64,000 nt of DNA from Bacteroides sp. (GTDB lineage Bacteria; Bacillota; Clostridia; Oscillospirales; Acutalibacteraceae), in NCBI GenBank assembly GCA_023665085.1, contig JAMPEQ010000003.1:1-64000 (forward strand). Direction: 5' to 3'. Made by a program: the position numbers and the translations under genes. Under the pieces are notes generated by a model. The model was not told the DNA's origin, made no database searches, and saw only the letters and a program-made list of their open reading frames with translations. Shown one piece after another: positions 27,062 to 35,019 of this stretch (positions are counted from its first letter, which is position 1; every line of letters starts with the position of its first letter).

Positions 27062-27131
27062 TGATTGAAAAAAGAAACTTAGTGTTAATTATTATTAGTT
27101 TATTTGAATCAGATACGATTTTTCATATTAA

Positions 27132-27160
27132 TTGAAATAAACACTCTAATATGATATAAT
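27132..27160 (+). promoter_or_regulatory. Promoter for the predicted nuclease gene
   Basis: TTGAAA, 17-bp spacer, TATAAT, 45 nt upstream of the GTG start at 27205. Confidence 0.8.
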
Positions 27161-27204
27161 TAACTTGAATTTACTAATATAAAATATCAGGGGAATTTAT
27201 TAAA

Positions 27205-28578
27205 GTGAAACAAAAAATTGTAGGTTTAAATACGGAATTTTCTTCTTTAAAATTTAATGGGTTTGAAGAATTTGACTTTATGTCTTGTATTTCTTTATTG
27301 GATTATGATTCTGTGATAATAGATACAGACCATATTGCAGATAAATATAATGGTGATTTTCATAATAATAGTATGTTCCAAAATAAGCGTTGTTTATCTG
27401 AAGACGCTTCGGTACAAATTAAAGAAGATTATGAAAGAATTAAAGATCAATTAATAGAGTTATTGAAGCATGGCAAAAACATTTATATTCTGTTAGGCAA
27501 AAATGAAAACTGTTATATTTATACTGGAGCAAAACAATATAGCGGAACAGGTAGAAATATGAAAACTACAAACATAGTTAATATATTTGATGTTTATTCA
27601 TTTTTGCCAATAGATATTTCCGTAACACATATTTTGGGTGATAATATGGATGTGTGCTGTGAACAACCATTTTCTCAATTTTTTAAGAACACAGATGATT
27701 TGTATTGCTATTATGCGTGTTTTTCATCAAATATATTAAAGTCTTTAGTAAAGATACATAATAGTTCTAAAATGGTTTCGGCAGTATGTGAATATGAAAA
27801 TGGCAAAATTATTTTTTTACCGCGACCATATTATGAAGATGGCTATGAAAGTGGAACTTATTGGAAAAAATACGGAAAACTCTATTTAAAATCTTTATTT
27901 GAGTTAGAAGCGTGTTTGAGTTCCAGTCTTAATGAATTTACTCTGCCAGAATGGACAAATTCTTTTACCATCTTAAATGAAAAAGAAGAGCAAGACAAAC
28001 TTGAAACAAGTATAAAAAAGATAGATAGACTAAAAGAAAAAATAGAAAAGCAGAGAAATGTAATTAGAGATATTCAAAAATATAAAATGCTTTTAACCTC
28101 TACAGGTACACAATTAGAAGAAATTGTAAAAATCGTTTTATCTGAACTTGGTTTTTCGCTAATTGAACCAGAGAAAGGAAGAAGTGATATTATAGCTAAA
28201 TATAAAAATATTGATGTTGTGGCAGAAATAAAAGGTATTTCAAAATCGGCAGCTGAAAAGCATGCTGCTCAATTAGAAAAATGGGTTTCACAATTTATTG
28301 AAGAAAATGATAAAGTGCCTAAGGCTTTATTAATTGTTAATGGATTTTGTGAGATGCCTGTTCAAGAAAGACCGAAATCTATTTTTCCTGATCAAATGTT
28401 GTCATATTCTACAGTTCGAAATCATATATTAGTTTCTACAACGCAGCTTTTATGCTTGTATATAGATGCCAAGTTGAATAATGACTGTGCAGAAGAAAAA
28501 ATAAAAGAATTACTTTCAACTGTAGGTGTTTATCAAAAGTATGAAAATGTAAATGAATTTTTAAAATTTGAACAGTAA
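27205..28578 (+). CDS. Predicted PD-(D/E)xK nuclease with coiled coil
   Basis: No named family recognised. The N-terminal part of about 250 residues looks like an alpha/beta domain (IYILLGKNE, ISVTHILGDNM, GKIIFLPRPYYEDG). A coiled coil follows (about 255-295). The C-terminal domain has the spacing of a restriction-endonuclease fold: LEEIVKIVLSELGF (Glu305/306), GRSDIIAKY (Asp328), VVAEIKG (Glu341, Lys343), then a helix and ALLIVNGFCE. Start is GTG with AGGGGAA about 11 nt upstream. It stands alone under its own promoter next to the element's left end, a typical place for defence cargo. Confidence 0.65.
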   Translation: MKQKIVGLNTEFSSLKFNGFEEFDFMSCISLLDYDSVIIDTDHIADKYNGDFHNNSMFQNKRCLSEDASVQIKEDYERIKDQLIELLKHGKNIYILLGKNENCYIYTGAKQYSGTGRNMKTTNIVNIFDVYSFLPIDISVTHILGDNMDVCCEQPFSQFFKNTDDLYCYYACFSSNILKSLVKIHNSSKMVSAVCEYENGKIIFLPRPYYEDGYESGTYWKKYGKLYLKSLFELEACLSSSLNEFTLPEWTNSFTILNEKEEQDKLETSIKKIDRLKEKIEKQRNVIRDIQKYKMLLTSTGTQLEEIVKIVLSELGFSLIEPEKGRSDIIAKYKNIDVVAEIKGISKSAAEKHAAQLEKWVSQFIEENDKVPKALLIVNGFCEMPVQERPKSIFPDQMLSYSTVRNHILVSTTQLLCLYIDAKLNNDCAEEKIKELLSTVGVYQKYENVNEFLKFEQ

Positions 28579-28673
28579 TTTCTTTAATGGAGATTCTTTA
28601 GAAAGTTAAATAAAACTAAAAATAATCCTCACTTTGATTGAAGTGAACCCAAAAGATTAGACAAAATTAAATA

Positions 28674-29543
28674 TTAACTTGCAGCAAGATGAGTTCGGTA
28701 ATTAACTGGACTCATCTTTAGTTTTGTAATGATTCTATCATTGTTGTAGTAATCAATGTAGGCATTCAAACAGTTGATGAATTCATCAACTGTTTGAAAA
28801 CTCCCGCCATAAAACATCTCGACTTTAAGCCTGCCGAAGAAATTCTCCATAGCTCCATTATCCATGCAATTACCTTTCCTTGACATACTTTGTACAATGT
28901 TGTGTTCTTTAAGTAATCGCTGATATTCTTTGTTTTGATACTGCCAACCTTGATCTGAATGAAATATCGGTTTTGCACCTATCGGTAATTTATCAAATAG
29001 TCCATTAAGCATATCTCTGATTTGTTGCATATTCGGACTTGTTGAAATTGAGTATGATACAATTTCTCGATTGTATAAATCTAATACAGGAGACAAATAT
29101 ACCTTTTCATCACCAATTTTAAATTGTGTAACATCTGTTGTTAGTTTTTCAAATGGCTTGTCTGCTGTAAAATCTCTTTTTAGAATATTATCAGCAATTT
29201 TACCAACTGTACCTTTATATGAATGATACTTATCATTTCTCCTTTGCTTAGCTTTTAAGCCTAATTCATTCATTAACTTTTGTACTGTTTTATGGTTAAT
29301 TGTATACCCAATATTTTTAAGCTCAATAGTTATTCTTCGATAACCATATCTGCCTTTATGCTTTTCAAATAACTCTTTTATGCTTGCTCGTTCTGTTTCA
29401 TATTTATCTACATCTTTTTGATTAATGTGATAGTAATATGTACTTCTTGCAATTCCTGACAACTCTAACAAAGCTTTTAGCGGATATTTTTGTCTTAGCT
29501 CAGAGATAATCATTGCTTTTTGTTTTCTCTCGCTCTTCCGCAA
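28674..29543 (-). CDS. IS3-family transposase OrfB
   Basis: DDE integrase-type transposase of 289 residues. An N-terminal HTH_21-like region (KHKGRYGYRRITIELKN) precedes the catalytic core: TTDVTQF (first Asp), HSDQGWQYQ (second Asp) and GNCMDNGAMENFFGRLK (Glu). All appear intact. It overlaps orfA by 44 nt in the -1 frame, and A-rich runs in the overlap suit programmed frameshifting to make the OrfAB fusion. The copy is probably still active. Confidence 0.92.
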   Translation of the reverse strand: MRKSERKQKAMIISELRQKYPLKALLELSGIARSTYYYHINQKDVDKYETERASIKELFEKHKGRYGYRRITIELKNIGYTINHKTVQKLMNELGLKAKQRRNDKYHSYKGTVGKIADNILKRDFTADKPFEKLTTDVTQFKIGDEKVYLSPVLDLYNREIVSYSISTSPNMQQIRDMLNGLFDKLPIGAKPIFHSDQGWQYQNKEYQRLLKEHNIVQSMSRKGNCMDNGAMENFFGRLKVEMFYGGSFQTVDEFINCLNAYIDYYNNDRIITKLKMSPVNYRTHLAAS

Positions 29544-29880
29544 GAACTAAGGCACTCAGTTTTTTTAAGTATTCTATTTCCATTCGCAAACGTTGATTTT
29601 CTGCGATTAAATCTTCTTCTGTTTTCTTATCCAACTTTGGTGGACGACATTTATTCCCTTTGCCTCGTCTTTCTTTCATCAGACCTTCGGCTCCTTCTTC
29701 CAAGTATATGCGTTCCCACCGTTGTATTTGTTTTATGTAGTTTGGTTCCTGTCCTATATTAGTGTTCCAATATTTTCGTACAGTTTCTCTATATCCCAAA
29801 TGGTGTTCTCGCATATCCATTATAACACCTATTTTGAATTCTGCACTATACACTTTATTTTTTCTTCCTGTTTTACCCAT
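29500..29880 (-). CDS. IS3-family transposase OrfA
   Basis: 126-residue helix-turn-helix protein that binds the IS ends. MGKTGRKNKVYSAEFKIGVIMDM is followed by the HTH and a C-terminal leucine-zipper-like coil (EDLIAENQRLRMEIEYLKKLSAL). AGGAGG upstream selects ATG 29880, although the frame is open to 29928. It is read with OrfB by -1 frameshift. Confidence 0.9.
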   Translation of the reverse strand: MGKTGRKNKVYSAEFKIGVIMDMREHHLGYRETVRKYWNTNIGQEPNYIKQIQRWERIYLEEGAEGLMKERRGKGNKCRPPKLDKKTEEDLIAENQRLRMEIEYLKKLSALVLAEEREKTKSNDYL

Positions 29881-29924
29881 AAAAAATATGCACCTCCTAA
29901 AGTGTCTAACTTTTGGGGTGCATA

Positions 29925-31112
29925 TCATTTCACAATTTTGCTATCCTTAACACTTGACTCTAACAATGTTCCCATCGTATCAGCAACTGTCTGTTGCATA
30001 TTGTCAGTAACATGCATATAAGTGTTCATTGTAAAACCTGCATCTGTGTGACCGAGCATGTGAGATACGGTTTTAATGTCAACGCCTTGTTCAAGTGACA
30101 GTGTTGCAAAGCTATGCCTTAAATCGTGAAATCTGATTCTCGGCAGTCCTGCTCTGTCCTGCATTCTGTGCAGCCTTCTTGTTACAGCAGATGTGTCTTT
30201 CATCTCGCCTGTGAGTGGCGATGGGAATATATATTTTGAATCACTCGGCTGACGCTGTCTTAGTGCAACAAGCAAATTCACACACTCATCACATAACTTT
30301 ATTGTTCGGATTGAAGTTTTTGTTTTAGGTGTATTGATAACGATTTCGTTATTTACTCGTTGAACACTTTTGTTAACGGTAATCGTTTTGTTTTCTACAT
30401 CCAAATCATCCCAAGATAAAGCACATATTTCGCCAAGTCTTAATCCTGTTGTGAGTTCGAGATAATAGAATTCATAGCAATCTGATTTCTTTGTTTCTTC
30501 AAGAAATGCTGTTAGTTCTTCTTTCTTTAGAGTTTGCATTTCAGGCTTTTCTGCGTTTGGCAGTTTAACTTTTGAACAAGGATTTTTGCTGATTAATTCT
30601 TCATCAACTGCCTTTTGTAAGCAAACGCTGAGTGTTCTTTGAATACCTTTTACGGTGTAGTAGGAAAGTCCGTTACCTTTTTTGCTCCTGCCCCTTTCTC
30701 TGCCGTTATTGTAAAGATTAATCAGAAACTGTTGACAGATTACTGTTGATATTTCGCTGAGTTTTAGTTTTCCTAACTCTGGTAAAATATAAAGTCTAAA
30801 TCTTTGTGCATATCCCTGAACAGTATAATCTTTGATAACATTTTTGCAGAATGTGTTTATCCAAATTTCATACCATTCGTTAAGCGTAGGATTTGAGTTC
30901 GTAAGATAGGTGTGTGAATTCAGCATTTTCTGCTCATTGAAATAATCTTCTTTAGCTTTGTTGAGCTTTTCTTGGCATTCAATTTTAGTTTTGGCAGTAA
31001 CGCTTTTGCGTTTGATTTTACCATTTTCGTCAGCACCGATATTAAACCAGCCTTCCCATCTGCCGTCCTTTCTTTTTCTCAAAGTACCGTCACCTTTTGC
31101 TCGTCTTGCCAT
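29925..31112 (-). CDS. Tyrosine integrase, Tn916-Int-like
   Basis: Site-specific recombinase of 395 residues that most likely integrates and excises this element. The N-terminal arm-binding domain (GDGTLRKRKDGRWEGWFNIG) precedes the SAM-like core-binding domain and the catalytic domain. The active site shows TTGLRLGEICALSW (Arg), HDLRHSFATLSLEQGVD (His-x-x-Arg), LGHTDAGFTMNTYMHV (His and Tyr nucleophile). GGAGGTGATAT selects ATG 31112. The stop lies at the edge of the IS3 copy, yet the protein end looks normal. An excisionase gene lies 64 nt upstream. Confidence 0.93.
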   Translation of the reverse strand: MARRAKGDGTLRKRKDGRWEGWFNIGADENGKIKRKSVTAKTKIECQEKLNKAKEDYFNEQKMLNSHTYLTNSNPTLNEWYEIWINTFCKNVIKDYTVQGYAQRFRLYILPELGKLKLSEISTVICQQFLINLYNNGRERGRSKKGNGLSYYTVKGIQRTLSVCLQKAVDEELISKNPCSKVKLPNAEKPEMQTLKKEELTAFLEETKKSDCYEFYYLELTTGLRLGEICALSWDDLDVENKTITVNKSVQRVNNEIVINTPKTKTSIRTIKLCDECVNLLVALRQRQPSDSKYIFPSPLTGEMKDTSAVTRRLHRMQDRAGLPRIRFHDLRHSFATLSLEQGVDIKTVSHMLGHTDAGFTMNTYMHVTDNMQQTVADTMGTLLESSVKDSKIVK

Positions 31113-31176
31113 TATATCACCTCCATTTTTTATTTTAGCAACCAAGACATTACCACATAATTTATTCAATATCCAG

Positions 31177-31374
31177 CTAATTTGTAGATATTTTTGAATT
31201 AATCCAATTTATAAGATGCTCTTTTGGAATGACCTTCCTTCTGCCCATTTCAATAACCGGGAAGGTATGGTCTTTTTTAATCAGTTTGTATAAGCTGACT
31301 GTTGATATTCCAAGCACTTCTGCTGCCTGAGCAACAGAAAGCATAACAGGTAATTCATCAAAATCCTTATACAT
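31177..31374 (-). CDS. Excisionase-type HTH protein
   Basis: 65-residue MerR-like winged helix of the excisionase DNA-binding family: LSVAQAAEVLGISTVSLYKLIKK...FPVIEMGRRKVIPKEHLINWI. It lies directly upstream of the integrase on the same strand, so it probably directs excision. Confidence 0.88.
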   Translation of the reverse strand: MYKDFDELPVMLSVAQAAEVLGISTVSLYKLIKKDHTFPVIEMGRRKVIPKEHLINWINSKISTN

Positions 31375-31417
31375 AATACTCCTTTCTGCCTGCCGATTAT
31401 TCGTCAGGATTTTTAAT

Positions 31418-32776
31418 TTACATAATTAAATTTGGACCTTGCTCTTCTTCGTAGTCATCATTGTAATTGCCGTCAGAAGATAAATCTCTTAGCCCGTGAG
31501 CAAGTCGTTTTTCCTGCTCTTTTGATAACTGTTTTTTGTCAATTTGATTGTTTAGATTATCAAATCTTTTCTGTGCACTCATATTAAACATATCAGCAAG
31601 CAAACTTACAACAGAAGATAAAATCATTCCGTTGTCAGTGTAATGCCACTGTTGATATGGAATATTGCAATTCATATTTAGTACGGCTTGAATAATTTTA
31701 TTTTTGATTGATCTGAACTCTTTGTTATCTTCAATCGGAATAGATTTATTTTTGTTGTCATAGTAGAGCGATAATTTTTCATTGTTAATCTCATTCCACT
31801 TGTCATATAATTCCGAAAGATTTTCATCTTTCATCAATTCTTTTAGAATTTTATTGACGATATCTTTAGTCTTTTTGGGAAGATAGCCATACACTTTCTT
31901 ACCTTTGCAGTTATCAAGCTGCTTCCTTAAATCTAAAATCAAACTGAAAAGCTGTGGTGAAGCATCGAAAGAATAATTACAATCGTCAATAATTTCTTCA
32001 AGCAATTCATCAAAGCTGTCTTTCAACTCTTCTCGATATTCAGTTTGTTGTTTGAATAATTTGTATTGTTCATTACGAAAAATATCATTACCAAATGCAC
32101 TTCGCATAGTTTCAATACCTTTGTTTGTCAGATAACCTTGTCCGCTTTTTGAATAAACAAGCAAATGAATGTGTGGGTGGTTTGTTGTATTATGGAATGC
32201 TGCATACCATTGTAAATCTGATGTTTGGATATTATGAGCCTTTGCTATCTCAATCATATTTTTTCTGACTTGCTTTTTCCATTTGTCAGCATTGTTATAG
32301 CCAAGTCTTTCGGCATCTTCTCGCTTAAGACTTATGACATGCGTCCATACAATTCCTTTGTGATTTGCAACCTCATCTGCAACAGAATCAAGGTTGATTT
32401 TATCATCACTCTGCGAAAACAGTCCGTGCTTGCCTAATTTTTCTACGCTTGGTCGTTCTGCAATATATGAAACTAATGCTTTCAGTTCTTCAGCCCTGTC
32501 TGCATTTCTTTCTATGAATGTATCAATAAATTCTGTTGCATTTGCTTTCGTTTGCTTGCTTTCATAGTCCTTGTATTCTAAATATTTTTTAGAGTCAGGA
32601 TAATTTTTAACTATGCTTCGCACAAGATTTTGTTGTCTTTTAGTCGCAGGACTGTTATCAATTCCGTTTGGGAGTTTCTCTACACCTTCACGAGTTCCCA
32701 TATATTTTACGAGCTTTCCGATATTAGAATGCTTAGGATTTCTGAAATATCTGCTTGTTAAAATTATCTTAGCCAT
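31418..32776 (-). CDS. MobP-type relaxase
   Basis: Conjugative relaxase of 452 residues, resembling the MobP3 class. It would nick oriT and stay bound to the transferred strand. The catalytic metal motif is HNTTNHPHIHLLVYS (about 198-212, HxH ligands). N-terminal conserved residues include KYMGTREGVEKL. The C-terminal half is helical. No type IV secretion genes are present, so the element would need a helper conjugative element. Its start overlaps the upstream accessory gene by 8 nt. Confidence 0.88.
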   Translation of the reverse strand: MAKIILTSRYFRNPKHSNIGKLVKYMGTREGVEKLPNGIDNSPATKRQQNLVRSIVKNYPDSKKYLEYKDYESKQTKANATEFIDTFIERNADRAEELKALVSYIAERPSVEKLGKHGLFSQSDDKINLDSVADEVANHKGIVWTHVISLKREDAERLGYNNADKWKKQVRKNMIEIAKAHNIQTSDLQWYAAFHNTTNHPHIHLLVYSKSGQGYLTNKGIETMRSAFGNDIFRNEQYKLFKQQTEYREELKDSFDELLEEIIDDCNYSFDASPQLFSLILDLRKQLDNCKGKKVYGYLPKKTKDIVNKILKELMKDENLSELYDKWNEINNEKLSLYYDNKNKSIPIEDNKEFRSIKNKIIQAVLNMNCNIPYQQWHYTDNGMILSSVVSLLADMFNMSAQKRFDNLNNQIDKKQLSKEQEKRLAHGLRDLSSDGNYNDDYEEEQGPNLIM

Positions 32777-33185
32777 AGCACTCCTTTGCCAAATCGTTGT
32801 TATATTTTATTGTTTCAAAGTCAATAATTCCATTTGTTTCAGCTACTTTTTCTGCACAGATATTTTGAATTTTATCCGATAATTCATCATCAATTTTATA
32901 AGCACAGCTTAAAATAAAATTCTGTTTTGCTGATTCTACCGCTAATTTGAATATCATTTCTGATAAACAATCCTGTAAAGATTCAACTTGATTCTTGATT
33001 TCATTGCTTATCAGAGGAGTGATATAGTCAGCACTTTGTTTGTGCATAAGGTAGCCGATATAGAAGTTCACCGCTGATCTGACGAATGAACTTCGGTTGC
33101 TGTCATACGAATATGGCAACGCTTTTTCGATTTCTTTTATCATTTCTGGACGCATCCAGAACGAATATTTCTCTTTGTTTCCCAT
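32769..33185 (-). CDS. Ribbon-helix-helix mobilisation accessory protein
   Basis: 138-residue protein with an N-terminal ribbon-helix-helix (KYSFWMRPEMIKEIEKALPYSYDSNRSSFVRSAVNFYIGYL), then helices. Such proteins bind oriT beside the relaxase, in the role of MobC. It is coupled to the relaxase by an 8-nt overlap. The oriT is expected just upstream. Confidence 0.8.
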   Translation of the reverse strand: MGNKEKYSFWMRPEMIKEIEKALPYSYDSNRSSFVRSAVNFYIGYLMHKQSADYITPLISNEIKNQVESLQDCLSEMIFKLAVESAKQNFILSCAYKIDDELSDKIQNICAEKVAETNGIIDFETIKYNNDLAKECYG

Positions 33186-33219
33186 AAATGCCTCTCTTTC
33201 TTACATACGCCTATTATGG

Positions 33220-33404
33220 CGCATATTCAATATTTCTAAAATTCCTTGAAATTCGGTCGGCTCTGCCGTCCGATGTGATTCGTCAGGCGTCATAGCATAC
33301 GCCTGACTTTAACCTGCTTAAAATAATAAATTGCAAAACCTTTGAAAACGAGTTGAAAAGTATCGTCACAAGTGGCGTATATTGGTATTAGGAGTTTATT
33401 TCGG
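33220..33404. other. Candidate oriT region
   Basis: Noncoding stretch upstream of the mobilisation genes with a perfect 9-bp inverted repeat GTCAGGCGT / ACGCCTGAC (33282-33307), a GTCGGCTCTGCCGTCCG hairpin nearby, and repeated GGCG(C/T)ATATT motifs (near 33213 and 33374). The position is right for oriT; no nic site is identified. Confidence 0.4.
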
Positions 33405-33509
33405 TTAGTGACTTTCCCAAAATACAAACTCTGCAAATTCTGCCGACAGCTTTGCGACAGGCTGTTTATTATTTTGAAATGGACAGGCTTTTATATTGTT
33501 TGTCATCAT
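33405..33509 (-). CDS. Possible 34-aa peptide
   Basis: Short frame MMTNNIKACPFQNN... ending FVFWESH, between the mobilisation genes and the decayed HTH gene. The ribosome site is weak. The DNA around its start is one of two copies of a 44-bp repeat (the other at 49070), which suggests conservation. Function unknown. Confidence 0.3.
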   Translation of the reverse strand: MMTNNIKACPFQNNKQPVAKLSAEFAEFVFWESH

Positions 33510-33535
33510 ATTTTAAGGTAGGGGTACATTAAATT
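33492..33535. repeat. 44-bp direct repeat, copy 1
   Basis: 39 of 44 positions match 49070-49113, including GTTTGTCA and TTTTAAGG. It covers the start of the small peptide frame and the stop of the decayed HTH gene. Confidence 0.7.
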
Positions 33536-33860
33536 CTGTTGACCGTATAAATGTTACTTTGCTGCACATTATCACGGTATCTTTCAGAAATATCAATGTA
33601 TCCTTTTTATTTTAATGATGATAACGCCTTGCGACAAGTAGTATCGCATATCCCACAGTAATGAGCCATATTAGGTACTGACCAGTAGCTCTGATTTTTC
33701 TTGTCTTTGGCTCTTGTCAGAAATGAATATACAACAAATTCATTTGGTGTTAGACCTTCATCAAATATTTTATTTGGCAATATAAAATAATTTCCCTTGA
33801 TACTATCAAACCTCCTTTTATATTTTTGGAGAAGAAGTGTGGAATTTTCTTCTTTAATTT
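33529..33860 (-). pseudogene. HTH/replication-initiator-type gene with nonsense mutation
   Basis: Minus-strand frame readable as GNYFILPNKIFDEGLTPNEF, YSFLTRAKDKKNQSYWSVPN and CRKALSSLK, then TAA (33607-33609), then KGYIDISERYRDNVQQSNIY. The winged-helix pattern matches helix-turn-helix proteins of integrative mobilizable elements. The premature stop sits in LK-stop-KGYI, where relatives usually have Glu (GAA to TAA). The true start is not clear. Confidence 0.75.
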
Positions 33861-34258
33861 TTGGTACAATTGATTTTTATTTTGAATAGGTACACGGTGC
33901 TTATAACAGAATAAAAACTCGTTATATCGTCACACTGGGTTTAATAACTTGTTTTATTTATCTTGTTTATATATTACCGTCCACTATGTGACCACATTAG
34001 TCAGATACAAAACCATCAAGAAAACAAGCAAAAAAATTTCCTCTCATATATAGAAAATATGGGGGATATCTTTTTTGGAGTATTGCAGAAATGTTTACAG
34101 ATTGTTCAAAAAGAAGAGGTCAAACAGAAACATCAGATAAAGCAATCATTGAAATCTATGTTCTGTTCAACCTCTCCATATATAAGGACACTAAAATGCA
34201 ATTTGTAAACCAAATTTGTAAAAATTTTAAAAAAATATTTTTACACAGAAAAAGGAAC

Positions 34259-34663
34259 CTATGTCGCCATGAGTTCCTTAAGCTTTTTGATGACACGATT
34301 ATGTCGTTTAGATACAGCCATTCGGCTGATTCCAAAGTGCTACCCGATTTGTTCCATACTCCAATCCTTGTAATAGTACAGATCAATCAATACCTGTTCA
34401 TCCGAACTAAGCATTTGCAGTGCACCTTGCAATTTTTCCAGTTCCATTTTATGAATAACCTCAAGATAGGTTTCGTCAGTATAAATAGGCACTCGCTGTG
34501 AGCCAATGCAGTCCTGTTCAAAAGTTCCTTTACTAAGGTGCCGCCTGTCACTGCGCTCTTGTGCCTGCTGACGCCTCCTGTCCTGTTCAAGATATTCATA
34601 AACTTCATCGGAAATATCTACTTCAATACAATCGTCATCATATTCAATTGTGGTTTTAACCAA
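34259..34663 (-). pseudogene. Sigma-70-like element gene with nonsense mutation
   Basis: Starts MVKTTIEYDDDCIEVDISDE and continues through LSSDEQVLIDLYYYKDWSM-EQIG, then TAG (34340-34342), then in the same frame HFGISRMAVSKRHNRVIKK...LMAT. The two halves together make the sigma region 4-like HTH common in conjugative elements. The stop replaces a residue inside the helix-turn-helix (probably GAG to TAG), so the product is likely inactive. The remaining sequence from 33861 to 34258 shows no gene I can support. Confidence 0.75.
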
Positions 34664-34822
34664 ACCCAGCCTTTCCGTCAGAAAAGCGGTAAGCGTGGCA
34701 TAGCCGAAACAGTACCACAGCTGTCAATTCCTCAGCGTTTCGCTATTATTATCAGGATTGCAATGGCGGCAGCCAAGAAATCTAAGGTTGAACGAATTAC
34801 AACCTTACCGACTATTTTATTT

Positions 34823-34840
34823 CATTAGCACAAGCTAATG
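34823..34840. repeat. Short perfect hairpin
   Basis: CATTAGC-ACAA-GCTAATG in the 355-bp gap between the sigma-like remnant and the STAND gene. There is no T-run on the minus side; its role is unknown. Confidence 0.5.
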
Positions 34841-34931
34841 ATATTTATATTGTATTCTATTATTATTTTTTGTCAACAAAATTTTTTAATGTGATTTTTT
34901 TTGCGAGTAATGCAATTTTATAGTATTGTCA

Positions 34932-34940
34932 TGTTATAAT
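34932..34940 (+). promoter_or_regulatory. Extended -10 promoter for the STAND gene
   Basis: TGTTATAAT (TGn-TATAAT) about 80 nt upstream of the start; the -35 region is poor. Confidence 0.55.
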
Positions 34941-35019
34941 ATCTTATATTCCTTTATTCCTTGTAAAATTTATCATTTGCTTATATAATATTAACAACAA
35001 TGTAATGGAGGATAAAATA

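Larger units (their letters stand above)
28644..29922 (-). mobile_element. IS3-family insertion sequence (IS150-like)
   Basis: Two overlapping transposase frames between imperfect 20-bp terminal inverted repeats (TGAACCCAAAAGATTAGACA at the left, TGCACCCCAAAAGTTAGACA read from the right, 16 of 20 identical). No clear target duplication is seen. The right end lies 2 bp from the integrase stop codon. Confidence 0.85.

Noticed and set aside
33963-34208. 81-residue plus-strand frame in the gap before the sigma-like remnant
   Set aside because: No ribosome site, no recognisable domain, and it overlaps other equally poor frames.
33607-34342. Stop-codon reassignment as an explanation for the two interrupted genes
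   Set aside because: Both TAA and TAG end many normal genes in this window, so simple nonsense mutations are the better explanation.
34664-34828. Short hydrophobic minus-strand frame (DFLAAAIAILIIIAKR) upstream of the sigma-like remnant
   Set aside because: No start codon in frame and no ribosome site; probably a remnant of an older gene, not supportable as a feature.
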